A stretch of DNA of 40,825 bases from Pseudomonadota bacterium (lineage in GTDB: Bacteria > Pseudomonadota > Gammaproteobacteria > Pseudomonadales > Moraxellaceae): assembly GCA_021781515.1 (NCBI GenBank), contig JAJXWR010000012.1, positions 1 through 40,825 on the forward strand, in the 5' to 3' direction. Numbering within the stretch: the stretch's first letter is position 1; each line of letters begins with the position of its first letter. This document shows, piece by piece, positions 25,434 through 34,485 of this stretch. A program made the translations under genes and the position numbers. A model generated the notes under the pieces. That model was not told the origin of the DNA. It saw only the letters and a list, made by a program, of their open reading frames with translations, and did no database searches.

Positions 25434-26263
25434 TGGGGTTGAACCCCCAGGTGCTGTAACAGGGAGGCGGTCGGCTGAAACAGATTCATCGTATAAAAAT
25501 GCAAGGCGGGTGCCCCTTGCTGCAGTAGTTGTTCGCAGAGACGACCGACGACCTCTTCACCCAGTCGGCGGATTGATTCCTGATCATCGGCATAGGCCGC
25601 TAACTGACGCCGCAACCAGCGCGGAATTTCAGCCCCGCATGAATCAGAAAAACGCAGCAGGTTGCTGGCATTGGTGATGGGCATAATACCAGGGATAATT
25701 GGTACGTTGCAGCCATGCCGCTGCAACTGTTCACAAAAATTCCAGTAGGCATCCGCATTGTAAAAATACTGGGTAATGGCACTGTGGGCACCGGCCTGGA
25801 CTTTAAGGATAAAATGCTGTAAATCAGTGAATGCATTTTCTGCCTGCGGATGCACTTCCGGGTAAGCCGCCACTTCAATATGGAAGTCTTCCTGGAACTC
25901 GCTACGAATAAATTTTACCAGATCAACGGCGTAGGGGAGTTCGCCCAGTCCGACTTGACCAGAAGGCAAATCACCGCGTAAAGCAATCAGACGTTTTATG
26001 CCCAGTTGCTGATAGTGTTGCAGCAGCCGTCGCAGGGACTCCCGTGTGTCGCCAATGCACGATAAATGCGGTGCGACCGGAACGGATCCCTGTAATTGGG
26101 TTACTACCTGCAGTGTGCGGTGACGTGTAGTGCCACCGGCACCGTAGGTCACTGAACAATAATCGGGCATGAAGCGGCTGAAATTGAGGTGGGTGGTGTG
26201 CAGACGCCCCACCCCCTCTTCGGTTTTTGGAGGAAAATACTCCAGAGAAAATGGGACACGCAT
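25430..26263 (-). CDS. metF: MetF, 5,10-methylenetetrahydrofolate reductase
   Basis: A 277-residue FAD-dependent reductase making 5-methyltetrahydrofolate for methionine synthase. The start MRVPFSLEYFPPKTEEG contains the EFFPPK-type motif with the catalytic Glu, followed by SVTYGAGGTTRHRT, ALRGDLP and the flavin-site block near AYPEVHPQAE. Length suits the short bacterial class. It lies 21 bases after ahcY, and its stop overlaps the bioA start, so it is part of the same transcript. It provides the methyl group that turns the homocysteine released by AhcY into methionine. Confidence 0.95.
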   Translation of the reverse strand: MRVPFSLEYFPPKTEEGVGRLHTTHLNFSRFMPDYCSVTYGAGGTTRHRTLQVVTQLQGSVPVAPHLSCIGDTRESLRRLLQHYQQLGIKRLIALRGDLPSGQVGLGELPYAVDLVKFIRSEFQEDFHIEVAAYPEVHPQAENAFTDLQHFILKVQAGAHSAITQYFYNADAYWNFCEQLQRHGCNVPIIPGIMPITNASNLLRFSDSCGAEIPRWLRRQLAAYADDQESIRRLGEEVVGRLCEQLLQQGAPALHFYTMNLFQPTASLLQHLGVQPQ

Positions 26264-26284
26264 TACTGTTGATTCCGTGGTGTT

Positions 26285-27661
26285 TCAGTATTTGTAGGTG
26301 TCGGGCTTGAAGGGGCCTTCCACGGGCACACCCAGATACTCGGCCTGTTCTTCGGTGAGTCGGGTTAATACTCCACCAAACCCCAGAACCATGGCGGCTG
26401 CGACCTCTTCGTCCAGTTTTTTCGGCAGTACACTGACACTCAGCTGTGATTTTTTCTGGGAGTCCGTGGCATCGGCAAATTTTTGCTGAAAAAGATGCAG
26501 TTGTGCCAGTACCTGATTGGCAAATGACCCATCCATGATGCGTGAAGGATGGCCCGTGGCATTGCCCAGATTGACCAGGCGTCCTTCCGATAACAGAATC
26601 AGGTAATCACCGGACTGCTCTGACCGGTAGATTTTATGAACCTGTGGTTTGATTTCTTCCCAGCGCCAGGAATCACGCAGGTACGCCGTATCAATTTCTG
26701 TATCAAAGTGCCCAATATTGCATACCACGGCACCGGGTTTTAACTGACGTAACATGGCGGCATCACACACCCGGGTATTACCGGTGGTGGTAACGAGTAA
26801 ATCGGTTTGAGCAAGCAGGGGCTGGTTAATATCGGCATCACGACCCGTAGTAATGCCATTATGGTACGGGGAGACGACTTCATAGCCGTCCATACAGGCC
26901 TGCATGGCACAGATCGGATCAATCTCGCTGATGCGCACAATCATGCCTTCCTGGCGTAGCGACTGCGCCGATCCCTTGCCCACATCACCATAACCGATGA
27001 CCAGTGCCCGGCGTCCCGCCAGCAGCATGTCCGTGCCGCGCTTGATCGCATCATTCAAAGAGTGGCGGCAGCCGTATTTATTATCGTTTTTACTCTTGGT
27101 CACCGAGTCGTTGACATTGATGGCCGGAACCCGCAACGTACCCGCACTGAGCATCTGATGCAGTCGGGCGACGCCGGTGGTGGTTTCTTCAGTGATGCCA
27201 TGAATAGCGGCAAGCATCTCCGGGTACTTTTCGTGAATACGCTGCGTCAGGTCGCCGCCATCGTCCAGGATCATGTTGGCCGCCCAGGGCTGGCCGTCTT
27301 TGATAATCGTCTGGTCAATGCACCACCAGAATTCTTCCTCTGTTTCGCCTTTCCAGGCAAATACCGGAATGCCTGCCTGTGCGATGGCTGCGGCAGCATG
27401 ATCCTGCGTGGAAAAAATATTACAGGAGGACCAGCGGACATCGGCACCCAGTTCGATCAAGGTTTCGATAAGCACAGCGGTCTGAATGGTCATGTGGATG
27501 CAGCCGAGAATATGCGCACCTTCCAGGGGCCGCAGGGCTTTATAGCGCTGGCGCAGTCCCATAAGTGCCGGCATTTCTGCTTCAGCCAGGGTGATTTCCC
27601 GCCGGCCAAAATTCGCCAGCTGGATATCGGCCACCTTGTAATCTTTAAATGCTGTTGTCAC
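26285..27661 (-). CDS. ahcY: AhcY, S-adenosylhomocysteine hydrolase
   Basis: A 458-residue NAD-dependent enzyme splitting SAH into adenosine and homocysteine. Seen motifs: [13 protein letters not shown] (56-68), [15 protein letters not shown] (78-92), [16 protein letters not shown] with Lys189, the NAD loop GYGDVGKG (223-230) and the C-terminal KPDTYKY, whose Lys and Tyr close the neighbouring subunit's NAD site. The frame opens at 27745, but GTG 27661 is preferred: it follows GGAGGGAAAG and gives the family start [11 protein letters not shown]. An SAH riboswitch lies about 105 bases upstream, so transcription or translation should rise when SAH accumulates. Confidence 0.96.
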   Translation of the reverse strand: MTTAFKDYKVADIQLANFGRREITLAEAEMPALMGLRQRYKALRPLEGAHILGCIHMTIQTAVLIETLIELGADVRWSSCNIFSTQDHAAAAIAQAGIPVFAWKGETEEEFWWCIDQTIIKDGQPWAANMILDDGGDLTQRIHEKYPEMLAAIHGITEETTTGVARLHQMLSAGTLRVPAINVNDSVTKSKNDNKYGCRHSLNDAIKRGTDMLLAGRRALVIGYGDVGKGSAQSLRQEGMIVRISEIDPICAMQACMDGYEVVSPYHNGITTGRDADINQPLLAQTDLLVTTTGNTRVCDAAMLRQLKPGAVVCNIGHFDTEIDTAYLRDSWRWEEIKPQVHKIYRSEQSGDYLILLSEGRLVNLGNATGHPSRIMDGSFANQVLAQLHLFQQKFADATDSQKKSQLSVSVLPKKLDEEVAAAMVLGFGGVLTRLTEEQAEYLGVPVEGPFKPDTYKY

Positions 27662-27766
27662 TGCCTTTCCCTCCAGGAACGGGTTGAGTTGCTGAATTGC
27701 CTTGTAATATCGTGCTAATCCTGCGGCAGGGAGGAAAACAGACAACGCCCGCCATCCGCAAGGGTA

Positions 27767-27833
27767 GCGAGCGCAGTTAAGGCAGTGATGCCACTGAGCC
27801 TGGCGGATAAACCGTTGCAGCGCTCCTCAGTTC
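27767..27833 (-). ncRNA. S-adenosylhomocysteine (SAH) riboswitch
   Basis: On the minus strand the leader of ahcY reads GAGGAGCGCTGC, then CCGCCAGGCTCAG, then AACTGCGCTCGC. These are the three conserved blocks of the SAH riboswitch. GAGC-type bases pair with the second block, and GAGCGC pairs with GCGCTC of the third block in the pseudoknot. This aptamer class is known upstream of ahcY, often with metF, in beta- and gammaproteobacteria, and it activates expression on binding SAH. The expression platform probably lies in 27662-27766, which I could not resolve. Confidence 0.92.
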
Positions 27834-27884
27834 CCTTATTTTACTGTTTTTTGCAGATTATGCCAGTAGCTAGTGCGGCGGTGC

Positions 27885-28787
27885 TTACTGCCGGTGTTGC
27901 CGGCTTAAGTTCCAGCCAAATTCAACACCAGCAAACAACTGACTGCAAGTATGTTGTGGGTATTGGGCATTGCCGTTTCCTAGGGTGGCACTATTGCCCC
28001 GGCGATAAAAATAATCGGACAACACCCCAACTTCCAGTCCCTTATAGACCCGAATGTCATAAGCGGCGCTAATGTCAAAGCCCCAGTCAAAACCGGAATA
28101 GATCGGTGTTGAAAAATTGGAGTTGGTTACTTGGCGAAAGATGGGCAGATCGAGAACGCCCCGCAGACGCCAGCGCTGAATGTTGTCGGCCAAGCCACCG
28201 CTTTCCCAGGCGGCACCGACCGAGGCGGAGAAAGTATCATTACGTTCATTGACCATGGAGTTACTGGCATTGATCAGTGAGGGGTAATTGGTGGTGGACA
28301 GGGATCGTTGCGCATTCAGCGCCAGGTAGGTTAATCCACCCACCATTCGCAGATTAGGGGTGTATTTATATTGCAGCAAGGCCCGGATCGAACTGACATC
28401 CATCATGAAGCTGTCCGTTTGTACCAGAGTGCCGCTACCAATGCTGCCATTTCCCGAGGAACCAGGCAAAGGGAGGGTACGGGTGGAATTCCATTGTTCA
28501 TTGCTGAGCGTGTTCACCAGACTGCTGGCGGTGTCCAGGGAGAAATCCATCTGGTTGTTGACGGAAAACAGGCCACCGCTTTCAAAGGCCAGATTACGGG
28601 CATTTGCTTGGGATTTGAACAGGCTGGAATGTTCAGAGTAACTTAGTGCCTGCATGCCGATCACCGCATAAGAATAACCGTCGAAATGATCGTCAGCCAG
28701 CGCTGTTCCGGTTATGCTCACCCACCAGATAACAACAATACTCAGGAATACCGCAGTACGTCGACGAGTAACCAGCATTTTAGCCAT
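27885..28787 (-). CDS. Outer membrane beta-barrel protein of unknown function
   Basis: A 300-residue protein with an N-terminal signal peptide: basic MAKMLVTRRR, a hydrophobic stretch, then cleavage probably after TALA. The mature part has alternating aromatic/hydrophobic strands, for example IRALLQYKYTPNLRMVGGLTYLALNAQ and SAAYDIRVYKGLEVGVLSDYFYRR, and ends in a strand (LFAGVEFGWNL), as barrels do. I do not recognise the family; putative MtrB-like or transporter-type barrels are possible. The start has GGAGA upstream. It is a separate transcription unit that ends about 50 bases before the ahcY leader on the same strand. Confidence 0.7.
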   Translation of the reverse strand: MAKMLVTRRRTAVFLSIVVIWWVSITGTALADDHFDGYSYAVIGMQALSYSEHSSLFKSQANARNLAFESGGLFSVNNQMDFSLDTASSLVNTLSNEQWNSTRTLPLPGSSGNGSIGSGTLVQTDSFMMDVSSIRALLQYKYTPNLRMVGGLTYLALNAQRSLSTTNYPSLINASNSMVNERNDTFSASVGAAWESGGLADNIQRWRLRGVLDLPIFRQVTNSNFSTPIYSGFDWGFDISAAYDIRVYKGLEVGVLSDYFYRRGNSATLGNGNAQYPQHTCSQLFAGVEFGWNLSRQHRQ

Positions 28788-28812
28788 AGTCTATCTCCAG
28801 TTCGGTTTCTAA

Positions 28813-28835
28813 AACTGCCACTAAATTTAGCAGTT
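28813..28835. promoter_or_regulatory. Palindromic operator-like site between divergent genes
   Basis: AACTGC (28813-28818) and GCAGTT (28830-28835) flank an AT-rich core containing the perfect palindrome CTAAATTTAG (28821-28830). It lies 26 bases upstream of the barrel-protein start, in the divergent intergenic region, which fits a dimeric repressor or activator site. No known regulator consensus is assigned. Confidence 0.4.
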
Positions 28836-28910
28836 AAAGAGAAATATGAAATGAATTTTAGAAGAACAGGAGGTTTTCGAGCGAATAAGTAGTCAGCATG
28901 CGCAGTCTCT

Positions 28911-28919
28911 TGCTAGAAT
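28911..28919 (+). promoter_or_regulatory. Extended -10 promoter for the epimerase operon
   Basis: TG (28911-28912), one base, then TAGAAT (28914-28919) forms an extended -10 element. No good -35 hexamer is seen 17 bases upstream. Transcription would start near 28926, about 19 bases before the epimerase ATG, with AGAGGA as ribosome site. Confidence 0.45.
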
Positions 28920-28944
28920 AGGCGATTTTACAGAGGATCTGCAC

Positions 28945-29949
28945 ATGATTGTTCTGGTGACAGGGGTGGCTGGTTTTATCGGAGCAGAGGTGGCACTGCG
29001 CCTGCTTTCCCGAGGGGATACGGTCATCGGCCTGGACAATCTCAATGATTTTTATGATCCGGCACTGAAGCGCGCCAGACTCGCACGGCTGCAGCATCCG
29101 GATTTTCAGTTTCATCCGCTTGATCTTGTGGATGCCCCGGCTTTACGCTCGCTGTTTGTTGAACATCGCATCCAGCGGGTAGTCCATCTGGCGGCACAGG
29201 CGGGGGTGCGTTATTCCCTGGAAAATCCGGAGGCTTATGTGCAGAGCAACCTGGTCGGCTTTTTAAATGTTCTTGAATGTTGTCGACAGCAAGCGATTGA
29301 GCATCTGGTCTATGCCTCCAGCAGTTCGGTGTATGGGGCCAATACCCGGATGCCTTATTCGACCCGGGATGCGGTGGATCACCCGCTGTCTCTCTATGCG
29401 GCCAGCAAGAAAGCCAATGAGTTGATGGCGCATTCCTACAGTCATCTCTACCGGTTGCCCATGACGGGGTTGCGGTTTTTTACGGTTTATGGTCCATGGG
29501 GACGTCCGGATATGGCGATGTTTCGCTTTACCCGCGCCATTTTAGCGGGGGAGCCGCTGCAGGTCTTCAATCATGGGCAGCACCGTCGGGATTTTACGTA
29601 TATTGACGATATTGTTGAAGGGGTGCTGCGGGTTCTGGACCATTCGGCGGTTGCCGATCCGGCATGGAGCAGTGTGCAGCCGGTTCCGGATGCCTCAAGC
29701 GCCCCCTGGCGGGTTTACAATATTGGCAATCACCAGCCGGTACCGCTGCTGGATTATATCCAGTGCATCGAACGTTCAACCGGCAAAAAGGCGCAGTTGC
29801 AACTGATGCCGATGCAGCCTGGTGATGTTCCGGATACTTTCGCCGATTGTCAGCCGCTCAAAGCCGATTTTGGCTATGAGCCACAAACGCCGATCGCCGA
29901 AGGGGTCGAGCGTTTTGTGCAGTGGTACCGGGACTATTACCAGTGTTAG
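28945..29949 (+). CDS. UDP-glucuronate 4-epimerase-like SDR enzyme
   Basis: A 334-residue extended short-chain dehydrogenase/reductase. The NAD loop TGVAGFIGAEVA starts near residue 6, then HLAAQAGVRYSLENP, the SSSSVYG block, the catalytic YAASK, RFFTVYGPWGRPDMA and HRRDFTYIDDIVEG. The GVRYS...NP and PWGRPDMA blocks are typical of UDP-glucuronate 4-epimerases (CapI/LpsL type), rather than GalE. It would make UDP-galacturonate from UDP-glucuronate, whose producer Ugd is encoded two genes downstream. A UDP-GlcNAc epimerase function is less likely. The pgi gene follows immediately. Confidence 0.85.
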   Translation: MIVLVTGVAGFIGAEVALRLLSRGDTVIGLDNLNDFYDPALKRARLARLQHPDFQFHPLDLVDAPALRSLFVEHRIQRVVHLAAQAGVRYSLENPEAYVQSNLVGFLNVLECCRQQAIEHLVYASSSSVYGANTRMPYSTRDAVDHPLSLYAASKKANELMAHSYSHLYRLPMTGLRFFTVYGPWGRPDMAMFRFTRAILAGEPLQVFNHGQHRRDFTYIDDIVEGVLRVLDHSAVADPAWSSVQPVPDASSAPWRVYNIGNHQPVPLLDYIQCIERSTGKKAQLQLMPMQPGDVPDTFADCQPLKADFGYEPQTPIAEGVERFVQWYRDYYQC

Positions 29950-29967
29950 ATGGCAAGGATGGTTTTG

Positions 29968-31605
29968 ATGAATTTTGTTACTGATGTTTCGGGGATGACT
30001 GCGGCGGATACACTTTATGCCAGATTAACTCAAGTCCGGCAGCAGATGCAGCAAGTGGATCTGTCTGCTGTCATGCGCCAGGCGGATCGTCCGCAAGAGT
30101 GCACGCAGCGTCTGGGTCCGCTGTATTATGATTTTACCAGGCAGTATGTCCATGCCGAGGCCTTGGCGTTACTGCGCGCTTATGCCCGGGCCCGGGGGCT
30201 GCCACAGTGGTTGCGGCGCATAAGCGGCGGGGAACTGGTGAATGGTTCGGAGCAGCGGCCGGCTCAGCATATGGCGCTGCGTGATCTGCAAGCCTGTCTT
30301 CCGGATGAGGCGGCTACGTTGATAGCCACAAGGCAGCGTGAACGTATGTGGCAGCTGTTGCGGAATCTGCGGGATGGAACGGTCTGTGGTGCCCGGGGGC
30401 AGCGCTTTGATACCCTGGTGAACATTGGTGTAGGGGGGTCACACCTCGGGGCAGCGATGGCAGTGCATGCGTCGCAGTCTTTTGCGACAGAGTGTTTCGC
30501 CGTGCATTTTATCAGCCATCTGGATGGACTGGCACTGCAGGCCTTATTGCCCCGACTGAATGTGGACCGGACGCTGTTTCTGATCAGTTCTAAAACGTTT
30601 AGCACCCTGGACACACTGGAAAACACCCAGACTGCCATGGCGTATATGCGTTGTCAGGGGTATGCGGAAGCGGAAATACGTCGGCATTTTCTGGGGATTT
30701 CGGCGTCTCTAGAAGCGATGCACGCTTTCGGCATTCCTGCGGATCTGCAACTGGAATTCATGCCGAGTATCGGTGGACGCTTTTCCATGGCGTCGACGAT
30801 CGGCTTGCCGTTGGCGGCACGTATTGGCGAGGATGGGTTTATGCGTTTTCTTGCCGGGATGCAAATGGTGGATGTGCATGTGTTGCAGGAGGTGGAGCAC
30901 AGTATACCGGCGACAATGGCTTTACTGGAATGGTGGAGTAGCCTGTTCTGGAATACGGAGGCTTTTGTCGCCTTGCCGTACCACCAGCATCTGGCGTTGT
31001 TTCCTGAGTATCTGATGCAACTGCAGATGGAAAGTCTGGGTAAAGGCTGCGATCTGCAGGGGCATGCCCTGCTTCACAGTGGATTGATGGTGTTCGGTGG
31101 CGTGGGTACTGAGGCGCAGCATTCTTTCATGCAACTGTTGCATCAGGGGACGCATGCCGTGCAGACAGATTTCATCATGTATGCCTTGATGCCACAAACC
31201 AGTGTCAGACAGCGTGACTGTACCTTGGCCAATGCCTTGGCGCAAGGCGTGGCCTTAGCTCGTGGCTATCCCGAGGACCAGGCGGCGCTGGATTTTCCAG
31301 GCGAGTTACCGACGCAGTTGCGGGCGCGGGTACATCCGGGGAATCGCCCCAGTTCGACATTGTTATGGTCGGCATTGACACCAGAGACCTTAGGCATGCT
31401 GGTTGCGTTGTATGAACATAAAACCATACTGTTGGCGGGCCTTTTGGGTGTCAATCCCTTCGATCAGATGGGGGTGGAGCTGGGCAAGCGCCTGGCCAGA
31501 TCGTTGCTTGAACCCCTGAGTGGGTGTAGTACTGAAGGGCTGGATGCATCGACAGCGGCCTTGATCAAGGCCGTGCATGCACTGCGTGCAGAAAGCAGCG
31601 AATAG
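29968..31605 (+). CDS. pgi: Divergent glucose-6-phosphate isomerase
   Basis: A 545-residue phosphoglucose isomerase family protein. Family blocks are present: VNIGVGGSHLGAAMA, SSKTFSTLDTLENT, the sugar-phosphate motif SIGGRFSM, GVGTEAQHSFMQLLHQGT and the C-terminal DQMGVELGKRLA with Lys507. Two usual catalytic positions look different: where typical enzymes have GEPGTNGQH, this has GGVGTEAQH (Gly378 in place of the base Glu), and Pro409 stands where the ring-opening His is expected. Start choice: ATG 29968 has AAGGA eight bases upstream; ATG 29950 directly abuts the epimerase stop but lacks a site. Co-transcribed with sugar-nucleotide genes, it would link fructose-6-P and glucose-6-P. Confidence 0.85.
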   Translation: MNFVTDVSGMTAADTLYARLTQVRQQMQQVDLSAVMRQADRPQECTQRLGPLYYDFTRQYVHAEALALLRAYARARGLPQWLRRISGGELVNGSEQRPAQHMALRDLQACLPDEAATLIATRQRERMWQLLRNLRDGTVCGARGQRFDTLVNIGVGGSHLGAAMAVHASQSFATECFAVHFISHLDGLALQALLPRLNVDRTLFLISSKTFSTLDTLENTQTAMAYMRCQGYAEAEIRRHFLGISASLEAMHAFGIPADLQLEFMPSIGGRFSMASTIGLPLAARIGEDGFMRFLAGMQMVDVHVLQEVEHSIPATMALLEWWSSLFWNTEAFVALPYHQHLALFPEYLMQLQMESLGKGCDLQGHALLHSGLMVFGGVGTEAQHSFMQLLHQGTHAVQTDFIMYALMPQTSVRQRDCTLANALAQGVALARGYPEDQAALDFPGELPTQLRARVHPGNRPSSTLLWSALTPETLGMLVALYEHKTILLAGLLGVNPFDQMGVELGKRLARSLLEPLSGCSTEGLDASTAALIKAVHALRAESSE

Positions 31606-31627
31606 AATCAGTCAGGGGTGTGGTTAG

Positions 31628-32956
31628 ATGAAACTGGTCATGGTTGGTTCAGGGTATGTGGGATTGGTGACGGGATGTTGTTTTGCCGAAATGGGCAACG
31701 AGGTCGTTGGGGTCGATGTGGATGCGGTGCGGGTGAACGCTCTGCGTGCTGGTGAATGTCCGATTTATGAACCGGGTCTTGAAGCGATCCTACGCTCTAA
31801 TCTGGAGGCGGGACGCCTGAAATTTTCCACAAACCTGGCAGAGGCGCTGCCGGGTGCCGAGGTGGTTTTTATTGCGGTGGGGACACCGCCTTCGGAGGAT
31901 GGCTCAGCGGATTTGCGTTATGTGCTTGACGTGGCTGAGCAACTGGGTCAGTGGTTGACGCATTCGCTGGTGGTGGTTGACAAATCGACGGTTCCGGTCG
32001 GCACCGCTGATCGGGTGGCAGCCTGTATACATGCGGGATTACAAACCCGGGGGCTGGATTTTCAGGTGGACGTGGCGAGTAATCCGGAATTTCTTAAAGA
32101 GGGGGCGGCGGTTGACGATTTTATGCGCCCGGACCGGATCATTGTCGGGACAGAGAGCCCTTATACCCGGACAGTAATGACCGAGTTGTATCGACCATTC
32201 ATGCGTAGTCACGAGAAACTGATGTTTATGCGTCCACGGGATGCAGAACTGACCAAATATGCGGCCAATGCCCTGCTGGCCACGAAAATTTCATTTATCA
32301 ATGAAATGGCTTTGCTGGCGGAAGCACTGGGGGTGGATATTGAGCAGGTGCGTTTAGGGATCGGAGCGGATCAGCGTATTGGTTATCATTTCATTTACCC
32401 AGGGTGCGGCTATGGGGGATCGTGTTTTCCCAAAGACGTTCAGGCACTTATCCGTATGGGCCAGGATCAGCAACTGCAACCGCTGTTGCTGGAAGCGGTG
32501 GAAGAACGTAACCGGCGGCAGAAATCCCGTATTTTTGCCAAACTGCAAACCCACTTGGGCGAGAATCTTCAGACCAAGGTCATTGCGTTATGGGGATTGG
32601 CGTTCAAACCAGGAACGGATGATTTACGCGAGGCACCGGCCAGTCAGTTGATTGCGCAATTGCTTCAGGCCGGGGCGCAGATCCGGGCGCACGATCCCGT
32701 GGCCATGGCGCATTCACAAAAAGAGTGGGCAACGGCCGTGCAGTCGGGTCAGATACACTATGGTGCAGATCCGTACCAGATATTGCAAGGTGCCGATGCC
32801 TTGGTGCTGGTGACCGAATGGAAACCGTACCGTCAGCCGGATTTTCAGCGTATCCGGGCGCTGTTGCGTACACCGCTGGTGATCGACGGACGTAATCAGT
32901 ATGTACCAGAGCGGGTGCGACAGGCGGGCTTGATCTACAGTGGTATAGGGCGTTAG
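31628..32956 (+). CDS. ugd: UDP-glucose 6-dehydrogenase
   Basis: A 442-residue NAD-dependent dehydrogenase oxidising UDP-glucose to UDP-glucuronate. The N-terminal dinucleotide loop GSGYVGLVTG, CPIYEPGLE, VDKSTVPVGT, SNPEFLKEGAAV, the central-domain Lys/Asn block TKYAANALLATKISFINE and the catalytic Cys266 in GGSCFPKD are intact, and the C-terminal domain has WGLAFKPGTDDLREAP. It supplies UDP-glucuronate for the epimerase at 28945. AGGGGTG precedes the ATG. It sits 22 bases after pgi, so it is probably in the same operon. Confidence 0.95.
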   Translation: MKLVMVGSGYVGLVTGCCFAEMGNEVVGVDVDAVRVNALRAGECPIYEPGLEAILRSNLEAGRLKFSTNLAEALPGAEVVFIAVGTPPSEDGSADLRYVLDVAEQLGQWLTHSLVVVDKSTVPVGTADRVAACIHAGLQTRGLDFQVDVASNPEFLKEGAAVDDFMRPDRIIVGTESPYTRTVMTELYRPFMRSHEKLMFMRPRDAELTKYAANALLATKISFINEMALLAEALGVDIEQVRLGIGADQRIGYHFIYPGCGYGGSCFPKDVQALIRMGQDQQLQPLLLEAVEERNRRQKSRIFAKLQTHLGENLQTKVIALWGLAFKPGTDDLREAPASQLIAQLLQAGAQIRAHDPVAMAHSQKEWATAVQSGQIHYGADPYQILQGADALVLVTEWKPYRQPDFQRIRALLRTPLVIDGRNQYVPERVRQAGLIYSGIGR

Positions 32957-32980
32957 CAGGCAACAGGAGCGTAAGGCGGT

Positions 32981-34462
32981 ATGCAGGCATTATTGGCGAT
33001 CGATCAGGGGACCACGAGTACACGGGCGATTATTTTTGGGGCCCAGGGGCACAAGCTGGGTCAGGCGCAAAAAGAACTGGAGCAACATTTTCCGGATGAC
33101 GGATGGGTGGAACATGATGCCTGGCAAATCTGGGAGGATACCCTGCAGGTCTGTCGCAAGGCATTGACCGATGCCCGATTGAGCGCACAGGACATTGCGG
33201 CTATCGGCATTACCAACCAGCGGGAAACGACCGTGCTCTGGGACCGGAAAACCGGTCAGCCATTGCACCGGGCGATCGTCTGGCAGGATCGCCGGACTGC
33301 AGCACGTTGCGCGCAGTTGCGTACCGAGGGATGGGAGACCAGAGTCCAGGAAAAAACCGGCTTATTGCTGGATCCTTATTTTTCAGCCACCAAGCTGGAA
33401 TGGCTGCTCGACCATGTTCCTGGTGCCAGAGTGCGGGCCGAACGGGGAGAACTGGCCTTTGGCACCATTGATTGCTGGTTGTTGTGGGGGCTGACGGGAG
33501 GGAAAGTGCATGCGACCGATGCAACCAATGCGTCAAGAACACTGCTGTTCAATATCGACCAGCAGTGCTGGGATGAAGAACTGCTGCAACTGTTCCGGAT
33601 TCCTGCCGCCTTGCTGCCCTCGGTACGTGATAGCAGTTATGCCTTTGGCATGACCGAGGCTTCCGTCCTCGGGGCTTCAGTATTTATTGGCGGGGTGGCC
33701 GGCGACCAGCAGGCGGCGCTCGTGGGTCAGGCCTGTTTTGAGCCGGGAATGGTGAAAAGCACTTATGGTACCGGGTGTTTCATGATGAAAAATACCGGTA
33801 CACAGCGTGTCCAGTCGCGAAACCGCTTGTTGTCAACCGTGGCCTATCGGTTACAGGGTAAAGTGACCTATGCTCTGGAAGGCAGTATATTTGTGGCAGG
33901 AGCGGCGGTGCAATGGTTAAGGGATGGGTTGCGGCTGATTGACAAAGCCAGTGACACCGAGGGAATTGCCCGCTCTACCGGGGAAGCCCGTGGAGTCTAT
34001 CTGGTGCCTGCCTTTACCGGTTTGGGGGCTCCTTACTGGGATCCGCATGCCCGAGGTGCGATTCTTGGGCTGACCCGGGATACGGGCATTGGGGAAATTG
34101 TTATTGCGGGTTTGCAGTCAGTGGGGTTTCAGAGTCGGGATCTGGTGGAAGCCATGCAGCGGGATGGTTCCGAAGCGTTTACGACACTGCGGGTGGATGG
34201 GGGGATGGTAGTGAACAACTGGTTGACCCAGGCACTCGCTGATCTGACGGGTGTGCCGGTCGATCGGCCGACGATTACTGAAACGACGGCATTGGGTGCG
34301 GCTTATCTGGCAGGATTGGCACGCGGCCTCTATGCTTCTCCCGGAGCGATTGCCAGTCTGTGGCAATGTGACCGGCATTTTCAGCCGCAGATGCCTGTGG
34401 CACGGCGAGAGGAACTTTATGCCGGCTGGAAGGATGCCGTGCGCCGGGTCGCTTCGTCATGA
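32981..34462 (+). CDS. glpK: Glycerol kinase
   Basis: A 493-residue FGGY-family kinase phosphorylating glycerol to glycerol-3-phosphate. The start [16 protein letters not shown] holds the ATP phosphate loop and is followed by [13 protein letters not shown] and the glycerol-site segment [24 protein letters not shown] and [19 protein letters not shown] are the conserved adenosine-side motifs. Length is normal. It lies 24 bases after ugd. No glycerol facilitator or glpD is in the window, so it may serve phospholipid supply or be a passenger in this operon. Confidence 0.95.
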   Translation: MQALLAIDQGTTSTRAIIFGAQGHKLGQAQKELEQHFPDDGWVEHDAWQIWEDTLQVCRKALTDARLSAQDIAAIGITNQRETTVLWDRKTGQPLHRAIVWQDRRTAARCAQLRTEGWETRVQEKTGLLLDPYFSATKLEWLLDHVPGARVRAERGELAFGTIDCWLLWGLTGGKVHATDATNASRTLLFNIDQQCWDEELLQLFRIPAALLPSVRDSSYAFGMTEASVLGASVFIGGVAGDQQAALVGQACFEPGMVKSTYGTGCFMMKNTGTQRVQSRNRLLSTVAYRLQGKVTYALEGSIFVAGAAVQWLRDGLRLIDKASDTEGIARSTGEARGVYLVPAFTGLGAPYWDPHARGAILGLTRDTGIGEIVIAGLQSVGFQSRDLVEAMQRDGSEAFTTLRVDGGMVVNNWLTQALADLTGVPVDRPTITETTALGAAYLAGLARGLYASPGAIASLWQCDRHFQPQMPVARREELYAGWKDAVRRVASS

Positions 34463-34485
34463 TTTAAGGGCTGAGTGGAGAACTG

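Noticed and set aside
27062-27718. 218-codon plus-strand frame opposite ahcY
   Set aside because: Fully overlaps the certain ahcY coding region and has no domain features.
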